A stretch of DNA of 64,000 nt. Origin: an uncultured Planctomycetota bacterium (GTDB lineage Bacteria > Planctomycetota > Phycisphaerae > UBA1845 > Fen-1342). The translations under genes and the position numbers were made by a program. Of this stretch, positions 35,464 through 45,563 are shown piece by piece (within the stretch, counting starts at the first letter, position 1; every line of letters begins with the position of its first letter). The notes below the pieces were generated by a model, which had not been told where the DNA came from, made no database searches, and saw nothing but the letters and a program-made list of their open reading frames with translations. The stretch spans positions 372,001 through 436,000 of the forward strand of contig CAADGL010000021.1 in NCBI GenBank assembly GCA_900696525.1, in the 5' to 3' direction.

Positions 35464-36462
35464 ATGAATGACCCGGTCGCGCGGGCAGCCCTGCTCATGG
35501 CCTGGGCGCCGCTGTGCGGCTGGCTGGTGCTCACGCTGGACAAGCTTGTCGGCGCGATTCCGCTCGAGAGCCCGCGCGTCGTCACCGGCGTGCTCACGGT
35601 GCTCACGGCCGCGTGGTTGCCGTTCCTGTGGCGCGCCTACGTCCACTGGGCGCGCTGGCGCGGACTCACCACCGCCGCCGCCGCCGCGCTGCTGCTCATT
35701 CACGCGATTGCCTGGCAGCCGATCCTCCCGGTCAGCGGCTGCCTGTCGCGCGACCTGCTGGTTGCCAGCCAGTCGCTGACGCTCACGGGCCTGTGGTGGA
35801 TCGGCTGCATCGTCGCCTGGTGGGGCGGCGCGTGCCTGGCGCAGTCGCCCGCCCTGGTCAACTTCGCTCACGGGAGACGGCTCATGTCCGCCGACGTCGC
35901 GCGCCTGCTCATCTGCCTTGCGCTCTTCCCGCTGGCCTACGGCACCGCCGGCGTGATGCACTTCGCGGAGGAATACTGGGGCGGCGACACGACCGTCTGG
36001 ACGGACGTCCGCACGCTGCTTGTCATTTTCACGGTGGCGCTGATCGTCCCGATCGCGCTGTGGCGGAAACGCGTCATCTGGACCCGCGCCCGGCTGCTCG
36101 GCACGACGGGCCTGGCCGCGCTGCTGCTCGCGTCCGCGTTCGGCCCGCTGATTCGCGAATCGGAGCTCGCGAACACGCAGCCCCTTGGCGATTGGCTGGA
36201 GTTGCTGGGAGATTCGGCCCACCTGCTCGGAGTGGCCGTCTGGATCGCCGGGGCGGCCTGGCTCTGGCGTTACCGGGCCGGCGAGCGCCCGCCGGGGCTT
36301 GAGTCGTCGGCGATCGACATTTCGCGGCTGGCGCGTTGTCCGACATGCCAGTACGGGCTGACGGGATTGCGGGAGGTGCGGTGTCCGGAGTGCGGCTGGA
36401 GCGGCACGGTGGATGGGCTGCTGGAGCAGAAGCTGGCGGACGCCCTGGACGTGCGGCCGTGA
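35464..36462 (+). CDS. Integral membrane protein with C-terminal zinc ribbon
   Basis: A 332-residue protein with about eight predicted membrane helices (residues 10-275) and a cytosolic C-terminal zinc ribbon, CPTCQYGLTGLREVRCPECG (about 292-311). Proteins combining helices with this CPxCxYxL...CPECG motif recur in planctomycetes, but I know of no assigned function. The start is clear: GGAGG lies 7 bases before the ATG at 35464. It sits between the divergent kinase gene and spoVR with its own promoter. Confidence 0.75.
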   Translation: MNDPVARAALLMAWAPLCGWLVLTLDKLVGAIPLESPRVVTGVLTVLTAAWLPFLWRAYVHWARWRGLTTAAAAALLLIHAIAWQPILPVSGCLSRDLLVASQSLTLTGLWWIGCIVAWWGGACLAQSPALVNFAHGRRLMSADVARLLICLALFPLAYGTAGVMHFAEEYWGGDTTVWTDVRTLLVIFTVALIVPIALWRKRVIWTRARLLGTTGLAALLLASAFGPLIRESELANTQPLGDWLELLGDSAHLLGVAVWIAGAAWLWRYRAGERPPGLESSAIDISRLARCPTCQYGLTGLREVRCPECGWSGTVDGLLEQKLADALDVRP

Positions 36463-36547
36463 CGGCCGGCCGGGCGAAGCGGGCGGAGCGCGAAAGCCGC
36501 GGGCGGCCGGCGGTCGATAGAATCGGGCGAGACAGAGAGTGTGCCGG

Positions 36548-38092
<1,545 letters not shown>

Positions 38093-38177
38093 ACCCGCGG
38101 CCCGCCCCGGCGTGCGGCCGGCGCTCTCGACCCCGTGGCCGGCGTCGGCCCCGTCGCCTGGGCGCCGGCGGCCCGCT

Positions 38178-38183
38178 TATACT
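38178..38183 (+). promoter_or_regulatory. Candidate -10 box, possibly leaderless parA transcript
   Basis: TATACT ends 7 bases before the parA ATG at 38191, about the distance from a -10 box to a transcription start. No ribosome site precedes the ATG, so translation may begin at the 5' end of the message. No good -35 box is visible. Confidence 0.35.
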
Positions 38184-38190
38184 GCCCCGC

Positions 38191-39036
38191 ATGCGGTCGA
38201 TGGCCTTCATCAACCAGAAGGGCGGCGTCGGCAAGACGACCACGGCCGTCAACGTCGCCGCCGGGCTCGTGCGGCTCGGGCAGCGCGTGCTGCTGGTCGA
38301 CCTCGATCCGCAGGCGCACGCCAGCCTGTCGGTGGGCGTTGAGCTCGGCCCCGACGACGCCAGCATCTACGACGTGCTGGTGCGCGGGGCGTCGCTTTAC
38401 GAGGCCGTGCGGCTCGTCGATGGGCGACTCGCTGTCGTGCCGTCGCACGTCGATCTCGTCGCCGCCGAGCTCGAGCTGGCCGAGCGGCCGCGGCGCGAGC
38501 TCGTGCTGCGCGAGGCCCTGGGCAACTTGCGCGAGCACTACGACTTCGTGCTGATCGACTGCGCTCCGTCGCTCGGCCTGCTCAGTGTCAACGCCCTGGC
38601 CGCCGTCGACGAGGTCGTCATCCCCCTGCAGCCGCACTTCCTCGCGCTGCAAGGCTTCGGAAGGCTCATGGAGACCGTCACGCTCGTGCGCGACAACCTT
38701 CAGCCGCGCCTGCGCGTCTGCGGCGTCGTGCTCTGCATGCACGAGCGCGGCACGCGCCTCGGACAGGAGGTCCGCGCCGACGTGCTGCGATTCCTCGAAG
38801 GCGCCGACCCGCGCGATCCCTGGCACGGGGCGCGCGTCTTCGACACCTGCATCCGCCGCAACGTCAAGCTCGCGGAGAGCCCCAGCTTCGGCCAGACGAT
38901 CTTTCAGTACGCGCCCGACAGCCACGGCGCCGAAGACTACCTGGCCCTGGCGCGCGAGATCCTCGCCATGCGCCCCGCCCCAGCGTCGCGCGCCGAGCCG
39001 CGCGGGCACCAGGCCGCTGCCGCGGTCGTCCAATGA
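38191..39036 (+). CDS. parA: ParA/Soj family chromosome-partitioning ATPase
   Basis: A 281-residue Walker-type ATPase. The deviant P-loop FINQKGGVGKTTT carries the signature Lys, with LLVDLDPQAHAS (A') and FVLIDCAPSLGLLSVNAL (Walker B) following. FDTCIRRNVKLAESPSFGQTI is typical of chromosomal ParA. The C-terminal 20 residues are Ala/Pro-rich. No parB is adjacent, so it may be an orphan ParA or pair with a distant ParB. The next gene (VanZ-like) overlaps by ATGA. Confidence 0.93.
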   Translation: MRSMAFINQKGGVGKTTTAVNVAAGLVRLGQRVLLVDLDPQAHASLSVGVELGPDDASIYDVLVRGASLYEAVRLVDGRLAVVPSHVDLVAAELELAERPRRELVLREALGNLREHYDFVLIDCAPSLGLLSVNALAAVDEVVIPLQPHFLALQGFGRLMETVTLVRDNLQPRLRVCGVVLCMHERGTRLGQEVRADVLRFLEGADPRDPWHGARVFDTCIRRNVKLAESPSFGQTIFQYAPDSHGAEDYLALAREILAMRPAPASRAEPRGHQAAAAVVQ

Positions 39037-39551
39037 CGCCCACCGACGCCGCCGAACCCCGCCACGATCCGACGCCGAGCCCGTCGTCCGGGCGGCTTCG
39101 CGGCTGGGCGCACTGGTATCGTCGCGCCCTTCCGGCGTACTGGCTGTTTCTCTTCGCGCTGACTCACTTTCCGAAGCTGTCGCTGAGCGGGCCGGTCGAG
39201 CGGCCCGACCTCTACAGCCACTTCATCGCTTTCGGGCTGCTGGCGTTCCTGCTGTGGCGATTTGGCGAGACCTTCCGGCGTCCGCTCGGATCGGGTTTCG
39301 TCTGGATTGCCGGCGCGGTGATCCTGGCCTATGGCGCCTTTGACGAACTGACGCAGGAGCTCGTTGGTCGCGACGCCACGATCGAAGACTGGCTCGCGAA
39401 CGCCTGCGGTGCGACACTGGTGCTCGCGGCGCTGGAAGTCAACCGTCGCGGCGGCTGGCGGCGGCTGCGCCGACGGCTCGGCCCGGGCGGCGGCGATGGC
39501 GCCAACGCGGGCGCCGGCGCGAACGTCAGCCCGCCGCCGCCGCCCGGTTAG
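39033..39551 (+). CDS. VanZ-like membrane protein
   Basis: A 172-residue protein with four predicted membrane helices in a VanZ-like layout: [29 protein letters not shown] (with the conserved D..sHf) and [31 protein letters not shown], the family signature. VanZ proteins lower teicoplanin susceptibility in some Gram-positives; in other bacteria the role is unknown. The C-terminal 25 residues are Gly/Ala/Pro-rich. The 3' end overlaps the convergent accC by 26 bases. Confidence 0.82.
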   Translation: MTPTDAAEPRHDPTPSPSSGRLRGWAHWYRRALPAYWLFLFALTHFPKLSLSGPVERPDLYSHFIAFGLLAFLLWRFGETFRRPLGSGFVWIAGAVILAYGAFDELTQELVGRDATIEDWLANACGATLVLAALEVNRRGGWRRLRRRLGPGGGDGANAGAGANVSPPPPPG

Positions 39552-40899
39552 CCCCGGGGGCGAAGACGCGTTCGACGAAGCCGGTGTCGACGTTGCCGGC
39601 GATGAATTCGGTGTGCTCAAGAAGCTTGCGATGCAGCGGGATGGTCGTCTTGATCGGACCGATGACGAACTCGCTCAGCGCCCGGCGCATGGCCCGGAAA
39701 GCCTCCTCGCGCGTGGGCCGGTGCACGAGCAGCTTGGCGATCATCGAGTCGTAGTTCGGCGGCACGTTGTAGCCGGCATAGGCGTGGGTATCGAGCCGCA
39801 CTCCCGGTCCGCCGGGCGCGATGAACTCGAGTATCCGGCCCGGGCTGGGGCGGAAGTTGTCGTCGGGAGACTCGGCGTTGATGCGGCACTCGAGCGCGGC
39901 GCCGTTCTGCTGCACCGCGTCCTGCTTGATGCTGAGCGGCTCGCCGGCAGCGATGCGGATCTGCCACTGGACCAGGTCGATGCCCGTCACCAGCTCCGTG
40001 ACCGGGTGCTCGACCTGGATGCGCGCGTTCATCTCCATGAAATAGAAGTTCTCGTTCGCGTCGACCAGGAACTCGCACGTGCCCGCCGAGTGATACCCCG
40101 CAACCTTCGCCAGCCGCACGGCCGACAGGCACAGCTTGGCGCGCGTGCGGCGGCTGATGTGCGGCGAGGGGGATTCCTCGATGAGCTTCTGGTTGCGGCG
40201 CTGGAGCGAGCAGTCGCGCTCCCACAGGTGGATCAGGTGGCCCTTCGCGTCGCCGAGAATCTGCACCTCTACGTGCCGGGGGCGTTCGATGAGCTTCTCG
40301 ACGTAGAGCGTGCCGTCCTTGAAGGCGGCCTCGGCCTCGGCCTGGGCGTTGCGGAAGCCGGAGCGCAAACTGGCCTCGTTGTGAGCCGGGCGGATGCCGC
40401 GCCCGCCGCCGCCCGCCGACGCCTTGATCATCACGGGGTAGCCGATCTTGCGGGCGATGTTGACGGCCTCTTCCTCGTTCTCGACCGCGCCGTCGCTGCC
40501 GGGGACCAGCGGCACGCGCGCCTGTTTCGCGATCCGCCTGGCCTCGACCTTGTTGCCCATCGCCAGCATCGCCTCGGCGCTCGGGCCGATGAACTCGATG
40601 CGGCAGTCGCGGCACATGCGGGCGAAGGTGGGGTTCTCGGAGAGGAAGCCGTAGCCGGGGTGGATCGCCTCCACGTCGGCGATCTCCGCCGCCGAGATGA
40701 TCGCCGCCGGGTTCAGGTACGACTGGGCCGACGGCTCCTTGCCGATGCAGATGGCGTCATGCGCGAGATTGAGATAGGCGGCGTCGCGGTCGGCGCGGCT
40801 GTAGACCGCGACGGCCTCGATCCCCAGATCGCGGCAGGCGCGGATGATGCGCAGGGCGATCTCGCCACGGTTGGCCACGAGAATGCGATGGAACATCAT
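39526..40899 (-). CDS. accC: Acetyl-CoA carboxylase biotin carboxylase subunit
   Basis: AccC carboxylates the biotin on AccB with ATP and bicarbonate, the first step of fatty acid synthesis. [84 protein letters not shown] and [13 protein letters not shown] cover the ATP-grasp and active-site motifs. At 457 residues the length is normal. It lies 9 bases after accB and is co-transcribed with it. Confidence 0.97.
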   Translation of the reverse strand: MMFHRILVANRGEIALRIIRACRDLGIEAVAVYSRADRDAAYLNLAHDAICIGKEPSAQSYLNPAAIISAAEIADVEAIHPGYGFLSENPTFARMCRDCRIEFIGPSAEAMLAMGNKVEARRIAKQARVPLVPGSDGAVENEEEAVNIARKIGYPVMIKASAGGGGRGIRPAHNEASLRSGFRNAQAEAEAAFKDGTLYVEKLIERPRHVEVQILGDAKGHLIHLWERDCSLQRRNQKLIEESPSPHISRRTRAKLCLSAVRLAKVAGYHSAGTCEFLVDANENFYFMEMNARIQVEHPVTELVTGIDLVQWQIRIAAGEPLSIKQDAVQQNGAALECRINAESPDDNFRPSPGRILEFIAPGGPGVRLDTHAYAGYNVPPNYDSMIAKLLVHRPTREEAFRAMRRALSEFVIGPIKTTIPLHRKLLEHTEFIAGNVDTGFVERVFAPGANRAAAAG

Positions 40900-40907
40900 G
40901 CCTCAGG

Positions 40908-41375
40908 CTAGAGCGGCTGCACGGCGAAGAGCGGCTGGTCGAACTCGACCGCCTCCGAGCTCTTCACCAGCGCCTTGGTGACGCGGCCCGACACTTCCGC
41001 CTTGATCTCGTTGAACACCTTCATCGCCTCAACCAGGCACACGACGGACTCCGGCCCGACCGTATCCCCAACGCGCACGAACGGCGGCGACTCCGGGTCC
41101 GGAGAGGCATAGAACGTCCCCACCATCGGCGAGCGGATCAGCACCTCGCCGTTGTCGTCGGCGCCTGCCGGCTTTGCGGGCGCCGCGATGACCGGCGCCG
41201 CCGCGACCGCCGCCGGCGCCGCCGAAACCACCGGCGCCGCCGCGGGCACGCTCACGGCTACGCCCGGACGCGCCCGCGTCAGCAGGACGTGCGTGTCGCC
41301 TTCGCGGATCTCGATCCGCGTCAACTCGTTCGCCTGCATCAGCTCAGCAAGCGTCTTGACCTCTTCTATGTCCAT
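40908..41375 (-). CDS. accB: Acetyl-CoA carboxylase biotin carboxyl carrier protein
   Basis: A 155-residue carrier with the usual layout: an N-terminal helix pair (DIEEVKTLAELMQANELTRI), an Ala/Pro-rich flexible linker (about 42-75) and a C-terminal biotinyl domain beginning IRSPMVGTFYASPDPESPPF. The biotin-accepting Lys is in CLVEAMKVFNEI. The ATG at 41375 has AAAGGG at suitable spacing; 41381 and 41414 are in-frame alternatives, the last overlapping the upstream gene. It precedes accC. Confidence 0.96.
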   Translation of the reverse strand: MDIEEVKTLAELMQANELTRIEIREGDTHVLLTRARPGVAVSVPAAAPVVSAAPAAVAAAPVIAAPAKPAGADDNGEVLIRSPMVGTFYASPDPESPPFVRVGDTVGPESVVCLVEAMKVFNEIKAEVSGRVTKALVKSSEAVEFDQPLFAVQPL

Positions 41376-41410
41376 GGCCATCGCCCTTTCGACCGATGGA
41401 TTCTCTCTCT

Positions 41411-42511
41411 TCATCCGGCCGGCAGCCGCACCGGCAGGGCCGACAGCACTTCGCGGCCGCTTGCCGTGACCAGCACGTCGTCCTCGATGCGGATTCCGCC
41501 TATCCCGGGAAGATAGATACCCGGCTCGATCGTCACAACCATCCCCGCCGCCAGCTCGTCCTCAGATTCGGTCCCGAGGCGCGGCGGCTCGTGAACCTTA
41601 AGCCCGATGCCGTGACCGAGGGCGTGACCGAAACGGTCGCCGAAGCCCGCGCTCTTGATGATTCGGCGAGCGACCGCGTCGACCGCCGCCGCCCGCACAC
41701 CTGGGCGAACGGCATCGATCGCGGCGGCATGCGCGGCGCAAACAGCGTCCCACGCCTTAGTTAGATCGCGTGGCATGCTACCGATCGGCATCGTCCGGGT
41801 CAAATCGCTCACGTACCACCCGGACCGCGCCCCCCAGTCGATCAGCAGCACCTCGTTGGCCCTGACAGGCGCGTCACCGGGCACATAGTGCGGCAGCGAC
41901 GCGTTCGCCCCGGCCGCGACGATCGGCGGAAACGACGGTTCCTCGGCGCCGCGCGACTGCATCTCGAACACCAGCCGCGCCGCGATCTCGCGCTCGGGCT
42001 GACCGGGTTTTATCGTGTCCCACACCGCCAGGAACGCCTGCTCCGCGACGCGGATCGCCCGGCGAATGGCAGCCACCTCGCCCTCGTCCTTCAACAGCCG
42101 CATGCGCCCGACCAGGTTCTGCACGCTGACCAGCCGCGCCGGGCGCAGCTCCTTGCTCAGGGCCGTGTGCGTCGCAACGTCGATGTGCCGCGCGTCGAAG
42201 CCGATCCGCCCGAGCCTGTGCCGGCGGATTTCGCGCGCCGTGACGGCCGCGGAGCGCACCTTGCGGAGGACTTTCTGCGCCCAGGGCGCCTCGCGGTCCG
42301 CCGTCTCGTCGAAGCGCCGGTCGGTGAGCAGCACGCACCCCTTGGGCGTGACCAGGACCATGCCGTCTTCGCCGGAAAAGCCCGTGAGCCAGAACTGCTC
42401 ATGTCGGTCGAGGAGCAGCAGGCCGTCGATCCGGGCCTTGGCCATCGCGGCGCGCACGTTCGCCAGCCGCGTGGCGTACGGATCAGGCGGGGCGGTTCGG
42501 CTTCTGGCCAA
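41411..42511 (-). CDS. M24-family Xaa-Pro aminopeptidase/dipeptidase
   Basis: A 366-residue metallopeptidase of the creatinase/aminopeptidase P fold. The N-terminal domain (MAKARIDGLLLLDRHEQFWLTGF) precedes the pita-bread catalytic domain, whose two-metal ligands lie in LIDWGARSGWYVSDLTRT, GHALGHGIGLKVHEPP, TIEPGIYLPGIGGIRIEDDV. It should cleave residues next to proline. The likely start is TTG at 42511, preceded by GGAG with a 7-base gap; the next in-frame ATG (42445) would cut into the first helix. It is just upstream of accB. Confidence 0.9.
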   Translation of the reverse strand: MARSRTAPPDPYATRLANVRAAMAKARIDGLLLLDRHEQFWLTGFSGEDGMVLVTPKGCVLLTDRRFDETADREAPWAQKVLRKVRSAAVTAREIRRHRLGRIGFDARHIDVATHTALSKELRPARLVSVQNLVGRMRLLKDEGEVAAIRRAIRVAEQAFLAVWDTIKPGQPEREIAARLVFEMQSRGAEEPSFPPIVAAGANASLPHYVPGDAPVRANEVLLIDWGARSGWYVSDLTRTMPIGSMPRDLTKAWDAVCAAHAAAIDAVRPGVRAAAVDAVARRIIKSAGFGDRFGHALGHGIGLKVHEPPRLGTESEDELAAGMVVTIEPGIYLPGIGGIRIEDDVLVTASGREVLSALPVRLPAG

Positions 42512-42969
42512 TGCTGCGCTCCGTGGAAGGAAACAGTGACGCAACCGCGAATACTAGCCGCCCCCGCCTCGCCTGTGTAGGCCGCGAGCGCCAGCGAGCG
42601 CGGGCTCACCCGGCCACGAGCCGCGAGCGCCAGCGAGCGCGGGCTCACCCGGCCACGAGCCGCGAGCGCCAGCGAGCGAAGTGCCGGTTGGGCCGGAGGC
42701 GCTCGGTCCGCCGGGTGCATGGCCACGCGACGCGCACCGCCGATTTCAGCCACGACGCCCGGCGCAATGGCCGGCTGGACGATCCTGGCGAGCGGCCCGC
42801 TTCGACGTTTCGAGACTCGCTGGCGCTTGCCGCTCGCGGGCTCTGCGCCGACGCTCGACGACACGCCGGCCCACCCACTCGCTCCAGCGCCCCGTTTCGC
42901 CTATTCTGGCAACCGGTTCGCCGGCGTGGCCGGCGCGTGCCCGAACACTCCCGCCGGAGCGAGTTTCAG
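42512..42969. other. 458-bp divergent intergenic region holding repeats
   Basis: No gene is supported between the aminopeptidase start (minus) and pyrE (plus). The region holds the 39-bp tandem repeat at 42582-42679 and an inverted, diverged copy near 42814-42843. Promoters for both genes must lie here, but none is clear. Confidence 0.5.
42582..42679. repeat. 39-bp tandem repeat upstream of pyrE
   Basis: Two perfect 39-bp units (42582-42620, 42621-42659) beginning CCGCGAGCGCCAGCGAGCGC are followed by a partial third. The core resembles the CGCGAGCGCAAGCGAG repeat at 46825. An inverted diverged copy (CTCGCTGGCGCTTGCCGCTC) at 42817-42836 could pair with it into a long hairpin. Confidence 0.85.
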
Positions 42970-43500
42970 ATGACCGATGCCGAGCTGGCTGGCGCGCTTC
43001 GCCGGGCGGCCCTGCTGGAGGGCGAGTTCACGCTGCGCTCCGGCCGCAAGAGCCGCTACTACCTCGACAAGTACCTGTTCGAGACCGACCCGTCGCTGCT
43101 GCGGGCCCTCGCGCAGCGGTTCGCCCGCTTCGTCACGCCCGACGTCCAGCGCCTCGCCGGGCCCGAGCTCGGGGGCGTCGCCCTCGCCGCCGCCGTCGCG
43201 CTGGAAACCGACCGCCCATTCGTCATCGTCCGAAACTCGAAGAAGGCCGACTACGGTACCGGCAAGCTCATCGAGGGCCGCTTCAACCCCGGGGAGCGCG
43301 TGCTTGTCCTGGAGGACATCGCGACGTCGGGCGGCCAGGCGCTCGAGGCCGTGCGGACACTCGGCGCGCATCAGCTCGAGACCGCCGCGGTCGTGGCGGT
43401 GATCGACCGCCTGGAAGGCGCGCGAGAGAACCTCGCGTCCGCGAAGGTCAGATTCGAGGCCTTGTTCACGACGCGCGACCTGGGAATCCTCCCCGGCTGA
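42970..43500 (+). CDS. pyrE: Orotate phosphoribosyltransferase
   Basis: PyrE makes OMP from orotate and PRPP in pyrimidine synthesis. RSGRKSRYYLDKYLFET opens the protein, GPELGGVALAAAVAL is a conserved loop, and VLVLEDIATSGGQAL is the PRPP-binding motif. At 176 residues the length is normal. A weak GAG lies 6 bases before the ATG at 42970. It converges on the rplA-rplJ-rplL operon, from which it is separated by a strong hairpin terminator. Confidence 0.94.
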   Translation: MTDAELAGALRRAALLEGEFTLRSGRKSRYYLDKYLFETDPSLLRALAQRFARFVTPDVQRLAGPELGGVALAAAVALETDRPFVIVRNSKKADYGTGKLIEGRFNPGERVLVLEDIATSGGQALEAVRTLGAHQLETAAVVAVIDRLEGARENLASAKVRFEALFTTRDLGILPG

Positions 43501-43556
43501 TGTCGCGCATCGCTGCAACTCCGGACGATCGCCGAACCACGCTGGCCGAAAGAACG

Positions 43557-43595
43557 CGGTCCGCCCCGATCCTCGAACGGGGCGGACCGTTGCTT
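43557..43595. terminator. Bidirectional terminator between pyrE and rplL
   Basis: CGGTCCGCCCCG (43557-43568) and CGGGGCGGACCG (43578-43589) form a perfect 12-bp stem with a 9-base loop. On the plus strand it is followed by TTGCTTC. On the minus strand it is followed by CGTTCTTTC. It lies midway between two convergent genes and should terminate both. Confidence 0.85.
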
Positions 43596-43627
43596 CACAT
43601 CGGCAAAGAACCGGTGGCGAGGCCGCC

Positions 43628-44026
43628 TCAGGCGATCTCGACCGTCGCCCCGGACTCCTCCAGCTCCTTCTTCCACTTCTCGGCGTCCGCCTTGCTGACG
43701 GCTTCGAGGAGCTTCTGCGGCGTGCCGTCCACGAGGGCCTTGGCTTCCTTCAGGCCCAGGTCGCTGCGCGCCGCGCGGACCACCTTGATGACCTGGAGCT
43801 TCTTGTCGCCGGCCGACTTGATGATCACGTCGAACTCGGTCTTCTCCTCGGCGGCGGCCGCGGCGCCACCGCCGGCGGCCGGCGCGGCCATCATGACGGC
43901 GCCGCCCGCGGCGGGCTCGATGCCGTACTTGTCCTTGAGATAGTCCGCCAGTTCCTTCGCCTGGATGAGCGTCAGGGCGGCGATCTTGTCGCCGATCTCC
44001 ATCACGCCCGCGCTGGTCTCCGCCAT
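43628..44026 (-). CDS. rplL: 50S ribosomal protein L7/L12
   Basis: A 132-residue stalk protein with an N-terminal dimerisation helix pair ([20 protein letters not shown]), an Ala/Gly-rich hinge (about 45-60) and the globular C-terminal domain starting [24 protein letters not shown]7/L12 recruits translation GTPases. GAGGTG precedes the ATG at 44026. It is separated from rplJ by a 170-bp gap and is followed by a terminator, not by rpoB. Confidence 0.97.
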   Translation of the reverse strand: MAETSAGVMEIGDKIAALTLIQAKELADYLKDKYGIEPAAGGAVMMAAPAAGGGAAAAAEEKTEFDVIIKSAGDKKLQVIKVVRAARSDLGLKEAKALVDGTPQKLLEAVSKADAEKWKKELEESGATVEIA

Positions 44027-44196
44027 GGTCACACCTCTGTCAGAACGAAACGTCCGTCGGCGGCGCTGATAGCCGGGACCCCGCTGGCCCCGTTTAATCC
44101 GCAAGCGGAGCAGTCAGCCGCTCGTCCGAAAGTCGCGTCAAACGCACTGCAAGCAACCGCGATCACAAACAACCCGCCGGGTCCACCATCCGGCCA

Positions 44197-44742
44197 TCAG
44201 GCGGCCGGCGCCGCCGCGGCCTCGCCCTTCTCGTGCCGCTCGATGATCGTCTTGATGCACGCGGCGATGCGCCCGCCGCCCGAGAGCACCGCGGCCGCCA
44301 GCTTCCCGCCGGGCGACAGCGCGATGGAGGCGATGCGCGACTGCATGTCGCGCTTGGTCGGCATTTTGGAGAGCTGGTCCACCTGGCCCTGGCCGACCAG
44401 CTCGCCGTCGAGCAGCGCTGCCTTCATCTTCAGCCCGGCCAGCTTCGGCTGCCACGCTTCGACCAGCTTGGCCGCGTCCGTGACCGACTCGCCGCCCGTG
44501 ATCAACGCACACGGCCCGGTCATCGTCTCCGCCAGGCGCGCCAGCGGCGCGCTGGCCAGGGCCCGCCGGAACAAGGCGTTCTTGACGATCTCCAGCCGCA
44601 TGCGGCGGTTGCGCAGCTCGCGGCGAAACTGGTTGGTGGTGACGCCGTCGGCGCCGACGAGCTCGACGAGCAGGGCGCTGTCGAGGGCGGCATAGCGCTC
44701 GGTCAACTCGCGCGTCAGCATGTCCTTGATCGGCTTGCTCAT
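44197..44742 (-). CDS. rplJ: 50S ribosomal protein L10
   Basis: A 181-residue stalk-base protein that anchors L7/L12 dimers. The N-terminal domain reads KPIKDMLTRELTERYAAL, with LRNRRMRLEIVKNALFRRAL and MTGPCALITGG typical of bacterial L10. The C-terminal helix that binds L12 ends in an Ala-rich tail. It starts 4 bases after the rplA stop, so the two are co-translated. The L10-binding mRNA leader usually found before rplJ would overlap rplA here. Confidence 0.95.
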   Translation of the reverse strand: MSKPIKDMLTRELTERYAALDSALLVELVGADGVTTNQFRRELRNRRMRLEIVKNALFRRALASAPLARLAETMTGPCALITGGESVTDAAKLVEAWQPKLAGLKMKAALLDGELVGQGQVDQLSKMPTKRDMQSRIASIALSPGGKLAAAVLSGGGRIAACIKTIIERHEKGEAAAAPAA

Positions 44743-44746
44743 GAAG

Positions 44747-45445
44747 TCATGCCTCCGTAACAGCCGCGCCGGTGTCGAGCGTCACCGAGGGGGTCATGGT
44801 GGCGCTGATGCAGACGCGCTTCAGGTAGAGTCCTTTTGAGGTCGTGGGCTTCAGCCGGCGAATGTGCTCGACGAAGGCGTCGATGTTCTCCTTCAGGTCG
44901 CTGTCGGCGAAGCTCAGCTTGCCGACGACCGCGTGCACGTTGCCGCCCGCGTCGTTGCGGAACTCGACCTTCCCGGCCGAGTACTCCTTCACGGCGCTCT
45001 CGGTCTCCGCCGTCACGGTGCCGCTCTTGGGAGAGGGCATCTTGCCCTGCGGGCCCAGCACGCGGCCGAGCTTGGCGATCTTGCCCATCATCGACGGGTG
45101 CGCAATCGCCACGTCGAAGTCCATCCAGCCCTTCGAGACCTTCTCGACCAGCTCGTCGGCCCCGGCTTCGATCGCGCCGGCAGCCTTGGCCCTCTCGATC
45201 TCCGTCTCCGGGCAGAAGGCGATCACACGCTTCGACTTGCCGATGCCCTTCGGCAGGCTGACCGACCCGCGGATCATCTGGTCCGCCTGCTTCGGATCGA
45301 TGCCGAGGTGGCAGACGATGTTGACCGTCGGGTCGAACTTCGGCTTGCTGAACTCCTTCAGCTTGCGCACGGCGTCCTCGGTGCGCAGCGCCTGCCGCGG
45401 CTGCTTTTCGACGTCCTTGCGATATCGCTTGCTGCGAAATTGCAT
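44747..45445 (-). CDS. rplA: 50S ribosomal protein L1
   Basis: A 232-residue protein of the large-subunit L1 stalk. FDPTVNIVCHLGIDPKQADQ, KRVIAFCPETEIERAKAAGA, MGKIAKLGRVLGPQGKMPSPKSGTV and KGLYLKRVCISATMTP match the family. L1 represses its own operon in many bacteria; a binding site would be in the 118-bp leader upstream (45446-45563). The usual upstream neighbour rplK is missing; a PagL-like gene is there instead. Confidence 0.97.
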   Translation of the reverse strand: MQFRSKRYRKDVEKQPRQALRTEDAVRKLKEFSKPKFDPTVNIVCHLGIDPKQADQMIRGSVSLPKGIGKSKRVIAFCPETEIERAKAAGAIEAGADELVEKVSKGWMDFDVAIAHPSMMGKIAKLGRVLGPQGKMPSPKSGTVTAETESAVKEYSAGKVEFRNDAGGNVHAVVGKLSFADSDLKENIDAFVEHIRRLKPTTSKGLYLKRVCISATMTPSVTLDTGAAVTEA

Positions 45446-45563
45446 CGCTGAATCGCTCCCACTATCTCGGCCCGTGGTGCGGCCCCGTGTTGCCCCGCCG
45501 AAGACGCGCCCCGGCGCAGACCCGCCATTATGCCGCCCTGCCGCGGCCCTGGCAAGCCCCCCA

